Source of the DNA: Neovahlkampfia damariscottae
Taxonomy: Eukaryota; Heterolobosea; Selenaionea; Neovahlkampfiida; Neovahlkampfiidae
Direction of reading: 5' to 3'
DNA length: 64,000 bases
Assembly: GCA_016618085.1 (NCBI GenBank)
Contig: JABLTG010000015.1
Location: 62,001-126,000 of the forward strand
A program made the position numbers and the translations under genes. This document shows positions 43,480-54,278 of this stretch, piece by piece. Within the stretch, counting starts at the first letter, position 1; the number at the start of each line of letters is the position of its first letter. Under the pieces are notes generated by a model. The model saw only the letters and a list, made by a program, of their open reading frames with translations, ran no database searches and was not told the DNA's origin.

Positions 43480-46335
43480 TTATTTTTTGATATTCGCCAA
43501 TTCACATGAATTTGCTTTCTTTGCAAATCTTAAACTGTTCAAACTTTCATTCATACAATCTTCATTTGACGAAATATTAACAATCATCAATACTTTTGAA
43601 TTCTTTGACAAAGAGTTCTTCAACAAAAATGTTAATATTGAATTTCTATAAGGAATAAAAATTTCTTTGTTTGCAATGGAATGAATAACATCTCCAAGAC
43701 AACTCAAACTTTTGTTGATGTATTTTGTCTCTTTACTTCTTTCATCATATCCTTCTGTTTGTGACATTCTCTCAGATCCTGATAAATCAATGAAATTCAA
43801 TAATCCTTCTGTTGTAGATTTGAATTGTAAATTGGTGTTTGAAATTTTTAATTGGATGATGACATGTGATCTTGAAGAGCGATCATTTTTTTTGGTAATT
43901 CCTTTAGTCCTGTTTTTGGAAGCAATTCTCATAAATTTCATGAATTCGTCAACTGAAGAAATTTTGATTTTTCCAAGACCTACTATAGTCGTGATTTCAT
44001 TTTCATGTCGAATTTCATATTTGATATCTTTTTCTAAATTTAATAAATCATAAATTTTGTCTTTATAAATTTCAATGAAGCTGGATTCAACAGAAAATGA
44101 GATATTTTTTTGATGTTGAAAGTCAGAAAAAATTTTGTGAACTGATTGTTGAATCATTCCTTGTTGATTTTGTTGTGAATCTTCTCTCATCATGGTGTAA
44201 GTTTTTCCAGAGGATGTTTGTCCATAAGCAAAAACACAAACTTGATCTCCATCCATTGCACTTTGGATGAATTTTGAAACTTCAAAAAATAAATCTTCTT
44301 GTGTTGATTTTGAAGGAAATACTTTGTTAAACATGAATGAATGAACTTTAGTGTTTGATCGGCCTGATATATCATTGAATTTTTCAAGAAGGTTGATTTT
44401 TGAATCATCTTCTTTTGGTAAATGAATGAAAGATTTTTGGTCTTTTTTGGTCGGAGGTTTGATTCGACAAATTACTTGAATATTTCCATTCAACTCCATT
44501 AATTCATTATGTAATTTCTTGGCTCTTTCATATTCAACCTTCAATAATTCTTGATATTCTTCAATTTCTTGATTTTGAGTGGATGGATTTTGTTTTCCCA
44601 ATGAATTGGATACCAATTTTTTTATCTTATTTTTTAGAGTATCATTTTCATTTTGGAGTATTTTTAATTGATTTTGTTGATTACTATGATATTTCAATTC
44701 CATTTCTTTAATAATATTTTGATAATTCAAAATTTCAGTTTGATATTCTTTCTCTATTTTATTGACTTTTTGATCAGATATTTTCATGAAATGTTGTTTA
44801 TCATTTTCAAATTCAACTTTTTGAATCTCTAAAAAATTCTTTAAATCCTCATAATCACGTGATTTTTCATCTTTCAAATCTTTGATTGAGCTTTTATTAT
44901 TTTCAATAACCAATTGTAACTGAGATATTTCAGATTCATAATGTTCTTTCATTTTCATATTTTCATTCGATTTTACATTTATTTCAATCTCCATTTTTTT
45001 CATTTGTTTTTCATATTTACTCACAATTGTTGAAATTTCTAAATGATGATTTTGAAGAAATTGATCAAAATTTTCTTGAGTATAATTTCCTTTTCTATCA
45101 ACCACAGTTTGCATTTTTTGCAGTTGGGAATTCTTTTCTTGCAGTTGTTTTTGGAGCGAATCAATTTCTTTGGAATGTTGCTTTTTCAAGAACTGAATTT
45201 TTTCATTGATCAATTGATCCATGTATAAATTTGATTCCTCTAATTCTAAGAACAAGTTTTTAATTTCATTTTTACACCAAATTTCAGTTTCATTGTACAA
45301 TTTAGTTGAGTTATCAAGTTCAGATTTCAAACATAAAACTTCATTATTTTTTTTATCTAATTCTCTTTTCAAGTGGATCTGAGCATGGATATCACTATTT
45401 AAAACTCTTTTTCTCAGTATTTCATTGTCTCTACTTAAATTTTTGATTGTAGATTCCAATTGGTCAATTGTTACAGTCATTTGTTGAATTTGTTCTTCGT
45501 GAGTTGATTTTAAACGAATCAAGTATTTGAACTTTTCTCTTTGTGAATCAATCTCTCTTTTAACATATTCAATTGTTTCAAAACAATTTTCAATTTCTTG
45601 AGAATGAATGAATTTCAATTTACAATTTTTTTCTTGTTCGGCATCAAGTTGGTTTATCAAATCAACTCTCAATTTATGTTCTTTTTCAAAAATGGAATCA
45701 ACCTTTAAAAGCATTTCTTGAGTTTTTTCATGAACTTCACGTTTAATTTTTTCAATTTCCACTTGGTATTCTTTTTGTTGATCATTTTGTTGATTTTTTG
45801 ATAATTCAATGACTTGATTATTTAATTCAGATACCCTTGTTTCTAAATTCTTTGAGTATGATACTTCTTCTTTCAATTGTGTCAAGAATTTTTCACATAA
45901 AAAATCGAAAGAATCAACATTTGATTGTTGAATGGAATTTCCTCCTGTGCTTCTAATAGAGTTGATTTCATCAAATTGAGTTAATAATTTCTTCATTTTG
46001 ACATTTCTTTCCTTAATTTTTTTCTCTGATTCAATTTGATTGAAGTATTGAGTCTCCAATGATTTTCTATTGTCCGTTGAGCTGTCATCATATTTTTCAA
46101 TTTTTGATTGTAAATCATGAATTGATGACTCAAATTCTTTGAAATTACCTGTAACTAACCCATGTATATTTTTTCTTCTTTCTGATCTTGGTGAGTTTTC
46201 ATTGTCAAACTTCAATGTCCGATTTGATTTTGATAACAAAACTCCATGTGGCGAGATGTAACTATTTTGATCAACAGGTTTTGAAAAACTGAACATTTCT
46301 TTAATTTTAAGACCAAGTGAATTGTGTTTCTCCAT
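43480..46335 (-). CDS. kinesin with C-terminal motor (kinesin-14 type)
   Basis: Single exon of 951 residues. Residues 1-610 are mostly coiled coil after a short Ser-rich head. The motor fills the C-terminus: NIQVICRIKPP, AYGQTSSGKTYTM (P-loop; usual GQTGSGKT), NDRSSRSH (switch I), DLSGSER (switch II, Ala to Ser) and NKSLSCLGDVI. A C-terminal motor preceded by a neck-like LHNELMELNGNIQV is the mark of minus-end-directed kinesin-14. It likely acts in spindle or cytoplasmic transport. No CCAAT within 50 nt of the start was evident, unlike most genes here. Confidence 0.92.
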   Translation of the reverse strand: MEKHNSLGLKIKEMFSFSKPVDQNSYISPHGVLLSKSNRTLKFDNENSPRSERRKNIHGLVTGNFKEFESSIHDLQSKIEKYDDSSTDNRKSLETQYFNQIESEKKIKERNVKMKKLLTQFDEINSIRSTGGNSIQQSNVDSFDFLCEKFLTQLKEEVSYSKNLETRVSELNNQVIELSKNQQNDQQKEYQVEIEKIKREVHEKTQEMLLKVDSIFEKEHKLRVDLINQLDAEQEKNCKLKFIHSQEIENCFETIEYVKREIDSQREKFKYLIRLKSTHEEQIQQMTVTIDQLESTIKNLSRDNEILRKRVLNSDIHAQIHLKRELDKKNNEVLCLKSELDNSTKLYNETEIWCKNEIKNLFLELEESNLYMDQLINEKIQFLKKQHSKEIDSLQKQLQEKNSQLQKMQTVVDRKGNYTQENFDQFLQNHHLEISTIVSKYEKQMKKMEIEINVKSNENMKMKEHYESEISQLQLVIENNKSSIKDLKDEKSRDYEDLKNFLEIQKVEFENDKQHFMKISDQKVNKIEKEYQTEILNYQNIIKEMELKYHSNQQNQLKILQNENDTLKNKIKKLVSNSLGKQNPSTQNQEIEEYQELLKVEYERAKKLHNELMELNGNIQVICRIKPPTKKDQKSFIHLPKEDDSKINLLEKFNDISGRSNTKVHSFMFNKVFPSKSTQEDLFFEVSKFIQSAMDGDQVCVFAYGQTSSGKTYTMMREDSQQNQQGMIQQSVHKIFSDFQHQKNISFSVESSFIEIYKDKIYDLLNLEKDIKYEIRHENEITTIVGLGKIKISSVDEFMKFMRIASKNRTKGITKKNDRSSRSHVIIQLKISNTNLQFKSTTEGLLNFIDLSGSERMSQTEGYDERSKETKYINKSLSCLGDVIHSIANKEIFIPYRNSILTFLLKNSLSKNSKVLMIVNISSNEDCMNESLNSLRFAKKANSCELANIKK

Positions 46336-46551
46336 TTTTTTCTTTTTGAAAAATCAAACTTTTTTATTTGAAACTTTCATCCTATCTGTTCATCCTTTGC
46401 TAAATTTAGGAAATTTTTCTGGTCATCAATGAATTGTTTAAGCTCATCATGTTATGGAAGAACATTTTTTCTTGTTTGACTTCACTTCCAAAATGTCGAT
46501 TCTATTTGGAATGGTAAATTTTTTGATTGGTTGAAAATTCATGAATAAATA

Positions 46552-47893
46552 ATGCAGTTGCTGAAGATTTGGAGTGGCTTGATCTTTTTTCTTTTGGTGG
46601 TTTATTTTTCAGCTCAATTTTTCATTGTTTCTAAAAAACTCATTCAAAAGAGAGTGAACAACAAAACACAAAAACAAGAAATTTTTAACAAAAAGTTTCC
46701 GAAGATTAAAATTTTATTGGATTCAAAGAACGGATATTTTATAGATACTTTTAAAAATATAAGACAAAATTTTGATTCTGTTTTTATGGATAATTTTTTT
46801 GAAGTTTTTGTTTTTGTTGACAGATACCTGAACCAAGAACCAAAAAAAGAAGAAAAAAAATTATTGAAAATAGATAACCGATTGAAAATTATAAATTTTG
46901 ATTCATTTTCAAATCAAACTTTACACTCCAAGGTAAGTAAATCAATCATTAAAATATAGACCAAAAATTGGATTAACATTTTGCAGACGTTCCACAAGGA
47001 ATTTTTAAACAGCACTGAAATATTTTTGTACATGGATAGTAAGCAATAATTTTTTAATCTAAATTATAGGTGAGCATAAAATTTGTGACAATATTTTTTT
47101 TCACATTATTTCAATGTTTCAATGGGCTGAAATTCACCAAGATAAATGGAAGTCGATACGATTATCATTTGATTTGAATGGCTTTTTACTACAATCAAAT
47201 GATATACCTGACATTACCAACCATGTACGACAAGCAGTTATTATTCATGATCACATGACTTTAGAAGAGTCTTTATCGAATTACTGGGATCCTTTTAATC
47301 ATAAATTAAAAAGGAAATTATTCACTTATCGGTATAATTTATTTACAAATGGAAAAACGAACCACTCTGAATGTTATCAACCATTGGATAATTATAGATT
47401 ATTCCAAGCAGAAAAATTTGATTGGAGATGCGAAGGATACATTCTTTCACCATGTCCAAAAATTGTAAAAGAATTGGAGTTTCGTACTGTACCTCAAATT
47501 GATGTTCCATTGAATACAGAAATGAGAAAATTACTTCTCAAAAGGATTGGTTTAGAAATTCAAGTTTCTAAAGGTTTACTGATCAATTCATGTTCAGTTC
47601 TATGTGCAACAAAAGGAAGGGTTTGTGTTAAGAATGCTTTTCAATTTGTTAACAATTGTGAAACTTTACAAGAGTTCTTTGGAAAAAAACGATGTGTGAA
47701 TTTTGTTTATGGAAATCCTGATTACTATCCAGGTTATCATTGGTTCATTGAAGAATTGAATACATTAACAGAAATGGTTTCAACTTGTGACAAAACAGTG
47801 GGAGGATACAGAAGAGCATGTGTTTGTGGTGAAATGCGAAACAAAAAATTCAAATTCAAAACAAAATCAATTGACGAATATTTAAGGAGATGA
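46552..47893 (+). CDS. type II membrane glycosyltransferase, MGAT4/MGAT5-like
   Basis: Three exons (introns 46933-46986, 47039-47069) encode 418 residues and end in TGA. An N-terminal signal-anchor (IWSGLIFFLLVVYFSA) suits a Golgi enzyme. The centre (FLYMDSEHKICDN, RLSFDLNGFLLQSNDIPDI) resembles the GT54 family (MGAT4: LEFSQLGFIGK and DLP). The C-terminus (SCSVLCATKGRVCVKNAFQF, then RRACVCGEMRNKK) resembles the Cys-rich end of MGAT5. Both relatives add branching GlcNAc to N-glycans. The metal-binding acidic cluster expected at LEDD reads MDSE, so activity is uncertain. Assignment is by eye. Confidence 0.6.
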
Positions 47894-47903
47894 AATATTT
47901 TAT

Positions 47904-48122
47904 TTAGTCGAAGAAGTCATTTTCATAGAAATTCTTTTCACGTACCATTATTGGAATTAAACAAAAATCGAGAATCCAAAAAATCAAATTTCCTAAACCC
48001 GCTGTGAAGACAAGAAAAAACATGTAAATACAGAACCCAATAGGATCTCCTAGGTATATTCTATGAACTCCAAAAAATCCAAAGAACAACCACAAGATGT
48101 ATGTAAGTAGTAAACTCACCAT
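47904..48122 (-). CDS. TM2-domain protein A
   Basis: 72 residues. Two membrane helices flank the TM2 signature GFFGVHRIYLGD, followed by GNLIFWILDFCLIP. This is the core of TM2 proteins, whose function is poorly known. A TCCAATCA element lies about 33 nt upstream. It is a tandem copy of the gene at 48229-48432, and it is convergent with the glycosyltransferase, 10 bp apart. Confidence 0.8.
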   Translation of the reverse strand: MVSLLLTYILWLFFGFFGVHRIYLGDPIGFCIYMFFLVFTAGLGNLIFWILDFCLIPIMVREKNFYENDFFD

Positions 48123-48228
48123 TTTTGTTGCGATCAATTTTTCTTGGATTTTGATTGGATTTTAACTTCGATTTATCCAAAGATCAAGTTTTTTTTGGTT
48201 GTTAGAAATTGAATTTTTTATTAAATTA

Positions 48229-48432
48229 TTATCCATACATGTTTTTATCGCGAACTAATGATGGTATTAAACACAAATCAACAAGCCAAAAAATTAAATT
48301 TCCAAAACCTGCAGTGAGAAAAAGCAATGCTATATAAACACAAAATCCAATTGCATCACCTAAATATATTCTATGAACACCAAAAAATCCAAAGAATAAC
48401 CATAAGATGTACGTAAGTACCAAACTAACCAT
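48229..48432 (-). CDS. TM2-domain protein B
   Basis: 67 residues, about 75% identical to protein A over the TM2 core (GFFGVHRIYLGDAIGFCVY, then GNLIFWLVDLCLIP). It lacks A's acidic FYENDFFD tail. TCCAATTG lies about 30 nt upstream. The close similarity, also visible in DNA, points to a recent tandem duplication. Confidence 0.8.
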   Translation of the reverse strand: MVSLVLTYILWLFFGFFGVHRIYLGDAIGFCVYIALLFLTAGFGNLIFWLVDLCLIPSLVRDKNMYG

Positions 48433-48646
48433 CTTCGCAATGATCTAAAATTGATACTTTCAATTGGATTTCATTCTTTAAAGATCAAAAAAAAACAGAA
48501 ATGGAAATATTTGAAATAAATCTCCATTATTGATTCGATTTTTTTTTTTCAATTTTTTAGGAGAAAATACAAGTTTTTATTTTATTTTGATTTGTCATTT
48601 AAAAACCAATCATCTTTTTTCCTTCTTTTTGGTGAACAAGACGAAG

Positions 48647-50770
48647 ATGAAGAAAACAAACAACTCAAAGTTACCTTATTTCTCTTTGAAAAAGAAGGTA
48701 AAGGTTGATGGTCAAAAGGATTCAAAATATGATCAGTTGAAGCAAACAGCTCGTAAAATTTCTGAAAAAAATTAGTTTTAAAATTTTTTAAAAAAATTAG
48801 AGCGCTTATTAATGCAAAACAACTCAACTAAAGAATCTTTAAACCAAAATGTATGTAATTTGTAGTTCTAATTCATAGAAAATTCATCTGGTTGAATGCC
48901 AAAAGCAACTCAAAAATTTAAATTCTGCGCTCAATGAACTTGTTGAAAATAAAACCAAATTTGAAGCCCAAATTGAAAACTGTGAAACAATTCATGGAAA
49001 TTTAAAAGATCAACTTTCAAATATTTCCAAAATTAATGAAGAAGCCAAAATTTCTCTTCAAAATTATCAAAAACTTGTTTCAGATGGTTTTGAAAAATAT
49101 TTTAACTCTAGGTTATCAAAACTTAAATATTTCAAAAATTGGTAGAGAAAAACGCTATGAAATTTTATTCATCATGGAAAATGCTCAAGAATTAAAATCA
49201 AAAGAACAACTTGAATTATTACAAAAGAAACAAAAAGGTAATCCACTCTTCACCTGAATAACACTTTCAGTTAATGAAAAATTAACCGAAAATGATTTAA
49301 GAATTCAACACTTGGAAAAAGAAATTTCAAATTTTACAATGGAAGAAATGAAAGTTTTACAGAGAATTGGTACAAAAAAAATTGATATTTATTCCAATTG
49401 ACAAGATGACACAAAAAATGAAATGAAAGAAATTGATAAAGAAATTGATTGTTTAAAAGGTAAAAATTTTGAAATTAGCAATACAATCTCTGAAACAAAA
49501 GATGCAATGAGTTCTGAAAAAAAAGATTTTTCACAGCCAAAAAATCAACTTAATTTGAAATTAAAAGAGATAGGAGTGGAAAATGAAAAATTTCAAGAAA
49601 TGATTGTAATTTTAAATTACATTAATAAATTAGGAACAACCATTCTTCAAAAATAAATTTGATTTGGATGATTTTTTATTTCAAGAACTTTTGAAATTCG
49701 TTGAAGTGAGTCAATACAAAGATATAATTCAAAGGTTTTATATTAATACTGAATTTAACTTTTTCAAGAATTGATTCAGTTACAAAGGAAATCAATATTG
49801 AAAGCAATAAAATTGAACATAATAACACCATCATTTATGGAGAAGGAAACAAATCAAAATCAATTTGTGAATTGATTAAAAATAAACAAGACAAATTAGA
49901 AGAAATTAATCAAGAAAAATTAACATTTCAACAAGAACTTGATGAAAAATCAAATGTTGTTGAATCAACTCAAAAAATTTGTAATTCAAAAATTTCAATC
50001 AAAGAGAAATCAAAAAACCAAATTTCTGAAATGATTTCACAAATAGAATCTGTTAAACATGATATTGAATCAAACAAGCTAAAATTGAAAGAAATTGATT
50101 CCATGAAAAATTCAATGAATTCTTTAATTTCGATTCTTGAAAATAAAATGGATTTCTTGAACACAATGAAAGATGAGGATGAAGGATTTACATTTGAATT
50201 GAAAAAGTTATCAGAAGAAGAATATTCATTCCATGAAAAACAATCAAATTTAAATGATACTGTATCAAAATTGATTGACACAATCTCATCATTTGAATCA
50301 AATCCAAATAAATCAGATGATATTCAAATTAAATCTTTAACAGATGATTTAGATTCAAAAATAAAATTATTCGACAATTTAGTGGAACAAACATCTCAAG
50401 TAAGATTTAAAATTATTCAAAATCAAAGATTGAACTACCAACAAAAAGACATGAAAATCTTGATATCCAACTTGAATTATATGAAGAATCATTACAAATC
50501 AACTTCGAAAAGACAATAGAAAATGAAAGAGAATCATTAATGTCAAAAGTAAGAAATTTCAATCTTTTTCACACAAAGTTGGAAAATTTCAAACACTCAA
50601 ATGTACAACAACATAAACAACCAAAGAGTTTATTATCATCTTTTGAAAATACAAAACCAATTCAAAGAGTTGATAAAACTCCAAAAGTTGTTTCTTCAAA
50701 AGGAAAGAAACGTTTCATTCAAAACAAAGAAAATTCTGATGATTTATTTGATGAACTTTTTAATGAATGA
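48647..50770 (+). CDS. long coiled-coil protein
   Basis: Ten exons (introns 48753-48800, 48851-48878, 49087-49111, 49238-49270, 49370-49405, 49606-49633, 49735-49768, 50400-50428, 50549-50578) give 610 residues ending in TGA. Nearly all is heptad-rich coiled coil with breaks near 200 and 310. The C-terminal 75 residues are basic and Ser/Pro-containing (TKPIQRVDKTPKVVSSKGKK), like tubulin- or DNA-binding tails. I cannot name the family; kinetochore, spindle or basal-body proteins look like this. It has the most introns of any gene here. CCAATCA is about 40 nt upstream. Confidence 0.6.
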
Positions 50771-50777
50771 AGTTGTT

Positions 50778-51268
50778 TTATTTTTTTAATTGGTTTTTCT
50801 TTCTTAATTCAATATTGATTTCATGATCTTCGTCAATGGAAGTGAAAACATCAAAATCAGTATCTTCTTCAATATTTCTTTCATCTGAATAGCTTGGTTT
50901 GATAATACCTAAACGAATTTCTGACAATTCATTTTCAAGTAATAAATGATGAACTGATTGATATCCATGTTTTTTTGCAACATAAATCAATGTTCCTGTT
51001 GGTTCTTCGAAACAAAGCGAACAATTGCAGAAACCTCTACAAGAAGCGCAAATCCAAGACTTATTCATGAACACATCAATGATATTCGCTCCGTATCGAT
51101 TTTTTAGACATTTATTACAAAATTGTCCTTTACTGCTTCTGCAATTGGAGCATTCAGTTTTACGACCAATCGTTTTTTGTCTGCACTTAACAGTTTAAGT
51201 TTTCACTAATTTACTTGATGACAAGATGTTCCGTAACGTCTACAGTATATTTTATTTCCTCTTCTCAT
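50778..51268 (-). CDS. CDCA7-type zinc-finger protein (zf-4CXXC_R1)
   Basis: Two exons (intron 51186-51214) encode 153 residues. The CDCA7 domain is nearly complete: TSCHQCRQKT rebuilt across the intron, CSNCRSSKGQFCNKCLKNRY, WICASCRGFCNCSLC and LIYVAKKHGYQSVHHLL. In animals and plants CDCA7 recruits the HELLS/DDM1 remodeler to nucleosomes for maintenance of DNA methylation. The protein is short: the domain starts 14 residues from the N-terminus. The C-terminal 45 residues are acidic. ATTGG lies about 30 nt upstream. The stop is 7 bp from the convergent coiled-coil gene. Confidence 0.85.
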
Positions 51269-51314
51269 TGATAAAATATGTTTGAAAATGAAAGATCTAC
51301 CAATAATACACCCT

Positions 51315-52559
51315 TTAATTTTTTATGTGAGCAAATGAGCCAGATGGTCTCAAAATTCCGTTTTTTTTCAGTTTTTTATTCAACATTGCATACTTATTAC
51401 AAAATTCGTCAGTGTCAAAATAACAACCTTCCAAAATTCTTTCTTGTGTGGATGAAAATTCATTTCTTCCATGGAGCACTCTTCTGTTATTAAAAACAAC
51501 AATTTCACCCTGATTCAATTTAAACTCGACTTGATTCTTCTTTTCATTCACCATCTTCAATAAATCAATATCTTTGAAAAATCTTACTTTCGCGTACTTT
51601 TGATATGCTTTGTAAAATGGCTCAATTAAATCTTCATCAGCTTTCAAAGGACCTTCAAACGGAGGTGAATAATAAATGGATATCAATTCATCATATTCAT
51701 TCAAAACAAAAGTTGGTCTTCTGAAATAGTATTGACGATGGGAGTCATTCTTAGAGAATGTAACTTTTACTTTTGAGAGAACATCAAAAGATTCTGGATC
51801 TTCTTGTTTCAATTTCATTGCCAAATTGTATGCATCAACAAAAGTACTTTCACCACCATCCATAGATTGTTTCATACAATGCAATAATTGAAAACCTGGC
51901 GTTGCTTCAAGGTAACACTTGACAAATATAATAAGTAAAATTTCATTTTGGTTACTAAATCCACATGAGGTTTCAACTCAAGGGAAGTGTAGGCAATATT
52001 ATCAGCATCTGGTCTTGATACTACTTTGAATAATTTTCCATATGTTGTTTCTCTGACATGGCCAATTGTATTTGAAACTTTTTCAACCATGCCTTCTTCA
52101 GTTGAACAATCTGTCAATAGACAAATTCCAGAAACATTCAAATGTTCCAAGAACTCAAATAAACCTTCTTCATCATGTATTGATGAATAATTAACTTTTG
52201 GAACTTTCGTTAATGGTGGAAATGCTGTTTGTTCAAATAGTTTTTTTGAATATGAATTTGTATTTAAAAAATCACTTGAAAAAACACTTTTGTGGCCATC
52301 ATTCCATAAAATATGAATATTTCCATCGGTTTCATTGCTAATTGTTTTAATTTTATTTTCCTTACACAGAAGTTGGTCTGACTTGTAAATCCAATAAATC
52401 TCTAGTGATAATTCTTTCAGTAGAAACAGACTCAACACATTTCGAGCATTGACAGTGATCTCTTAACCAAATATAATGAAATTTACTTTTTTCATTTTCC
52501 GTCCAAGTCACCTCCAAACAATTATTTTTTGACTTTGAAATTGTTAAAACAAAATTCAT
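51315..52559 (-). CDS. gamma-butyrobetaine dioxygenase-like (TauD superfamily)
   Basis: Three exons (introns 52338-52365, 51918-51955) encode 392 residues. The N-terminal zinc domain (IWLRDHCQCSKCV) and the IHILWNDGHKS motif are typical of GBBH and trimethyllysine dioxygenase. Catalytic residues: HVDLCYLEATPGFQLLHC (His and Asp ligands, rebuilt across intron 2) and RRVLHGRNEF (second His). The family hydroxylates butyrobetaine or trimethyllysine in carnitine synthesis using O2 and 2-oxoglutarate. Which of the two substrates cannot be told by eye. O2 dependence suggests an aerobic cell. No CCAAT was seen close to its start. Confidence 0.85.
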
Positions 52560-52714
52560 GGAACAATACCAGAATTGAATTGAATTTTTTGGAGTATTTG
52601 AAGAAGTGCTTTTGAGTTACTAGAGATTTGAATTTTTTCAAGGTGAACATTTTTTTGCTTCACACAAACTCCAAATTCGGATAAATCAATTTGAAACAAT
52701 TTCATTGGTCCAAA

Positions 52715-54242
52715 ATGAAGTACAAAAGCACCAGAGGAGATGTCAAAGGAGTTACTTTTGAAAAAACTGTTTTTTCAGGTTTTACACCTTTGGGAGGTCT
52801 CTTTGTACCTGAATATGTTCCAAAAATTACTGAAGAAGAGTTTTCAAAATGGAAAAAATTTTCATACACAGAATTGTGTTTTGAAATCTGCAGAAAATTT
52901 ATAAGTGAATCTGAAATATCATCCACTGATTTAAAAGAAATGATCAAAATAGCTTATTCAAGTTTTACTCATCCAAACGTTTGCAATATAACAAAATGTG
53001 AAATTCCAATTCTCGAGTTATTTCATGGACCAACTTTATCATTTAAAGATTACGCACTTTCTTTATTGGCTCAATTTATTGATTATTTTTTGAAAAAAAA
53101 GTCCAAAAAAATTACCATTGTAGTTGGGACTAGTGGTGATACTGGAAGTGCTGCCATTCAAGCAGTCAAAGATTTGTCATCTGTCAATATAATTGTCTTA
53201 TACCCAAAAGACAGATGTTCTAAAACACAAGGTATTCTTTTTGTTAATTAAAACGTGAAGAATTGCAAATTATTTCTACTGTCAGAGATAATGTACATGT
53301 GTTTCAGGTAGACGGATCATCAGATGATTTAGATGTTCCAATTAAAGAAATTTTTAAAGATAAGAATTTGGTAGATAAATATAACGTTTGTTCTATAAAT
53401 TCAATCAATTGGGCCAGAATCATGATTCAAACAGGTTAAGAAATTTTTATTGAAAACTAATTTGTTTAGTGCATCATTTTTATGGTTATTTTCAATCAAA
53501 TATGAGTTATATTAGCATTCCTACTGGTGCTTGTGGTAATATAAGTTCAGGTATGATAAAATTAAATTTGATTGCATCAATCAGGAATTATTGCATCTAA
53601 AATGGGATTACCAATTAAATTCATTGGTTGTGTCAATGAGAATGATATAATTGATAGATGTGTCAGAAACGGTTGTTTTGAACTGAATTCTGATGTATTT
53701 CAAACAACATCACCAGTACTATTTCATAAAATCTAACAACAAAAGAGTATGGATATTCAAGTGCCTTATAATTGGGAAAGAATCTGTTATTTCACTTCAA
53801 ATGAAAATGAAAAGGAAATCAAAGCAATGATGGAAGTATTTGAATCCCAAAATATGGTCAAATTGAATTTAGAAACTTTATCAAATATCAGATCTCTAAT
53901 CTCAACTGTTTCCATTACACAAAAGGAAGTTGGAGAAACAATTAAATGGTATTATGAAAACTATGGTTATATTCTTGATCCACATACAGCAGTTGGTGTT
54001 TCAGGATCAAAAAAATTGGACAAAAAAGCATTATGTGTTGCGACAGCATCTCCATTGAAGTTTCAAGAAACAATTCACAAAATTATTGGAATTGAAATGA
54101 AGAAGTTAACATTTAAAGAAGTAAAGTAAGTGTTAAATTGAATCAAGTTGATCATTTATTCAGATATGAAATCATGAACAAAGGTGAAAATTGGGAAAAT
54201 ATTCTCAGAAACAAAATTGTTTCTTTGAATGAAAAAAAATGA
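52715..54242 (+). CDS. threonine synthase (long, fungal/bacterial type)
   Basis: Six exons (introns 53232-53260, 53435-53469, 53551-53584, 53716-53745, 54126-54163) encode 453 residues and end in TGA. It starts MKYKSTRGDVKGVTFEK and PLGGLFVPE, the threonine synthase opening. GPTLSFKDYAL carries the PLP-binding Lys; GTSGDTGSAAI and PTGACGN (rebuilt across intron 3) bind phosphate and cofactor. VPYNWER follows. It converts O-phosphohomoserine to threonine. Presence of this enzyme means the cell can probably make threonine. ATTGG lies only 6 nt before the ATG. Confidence 0.93.
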
Positions 54243-54278
54243 ATTTGAAAGCCAAAAAATTAAAATTTATGAGATTCT

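Noticed and set aside
48530-48646. Upstream extension of the coiled-coil gene (frame beginning in F-rich sequence)
   Set aside because: It starts without an ATG and translates T-rich promoter DNA; the ATG at 48647 follows a CCAAT element at the usual distance.
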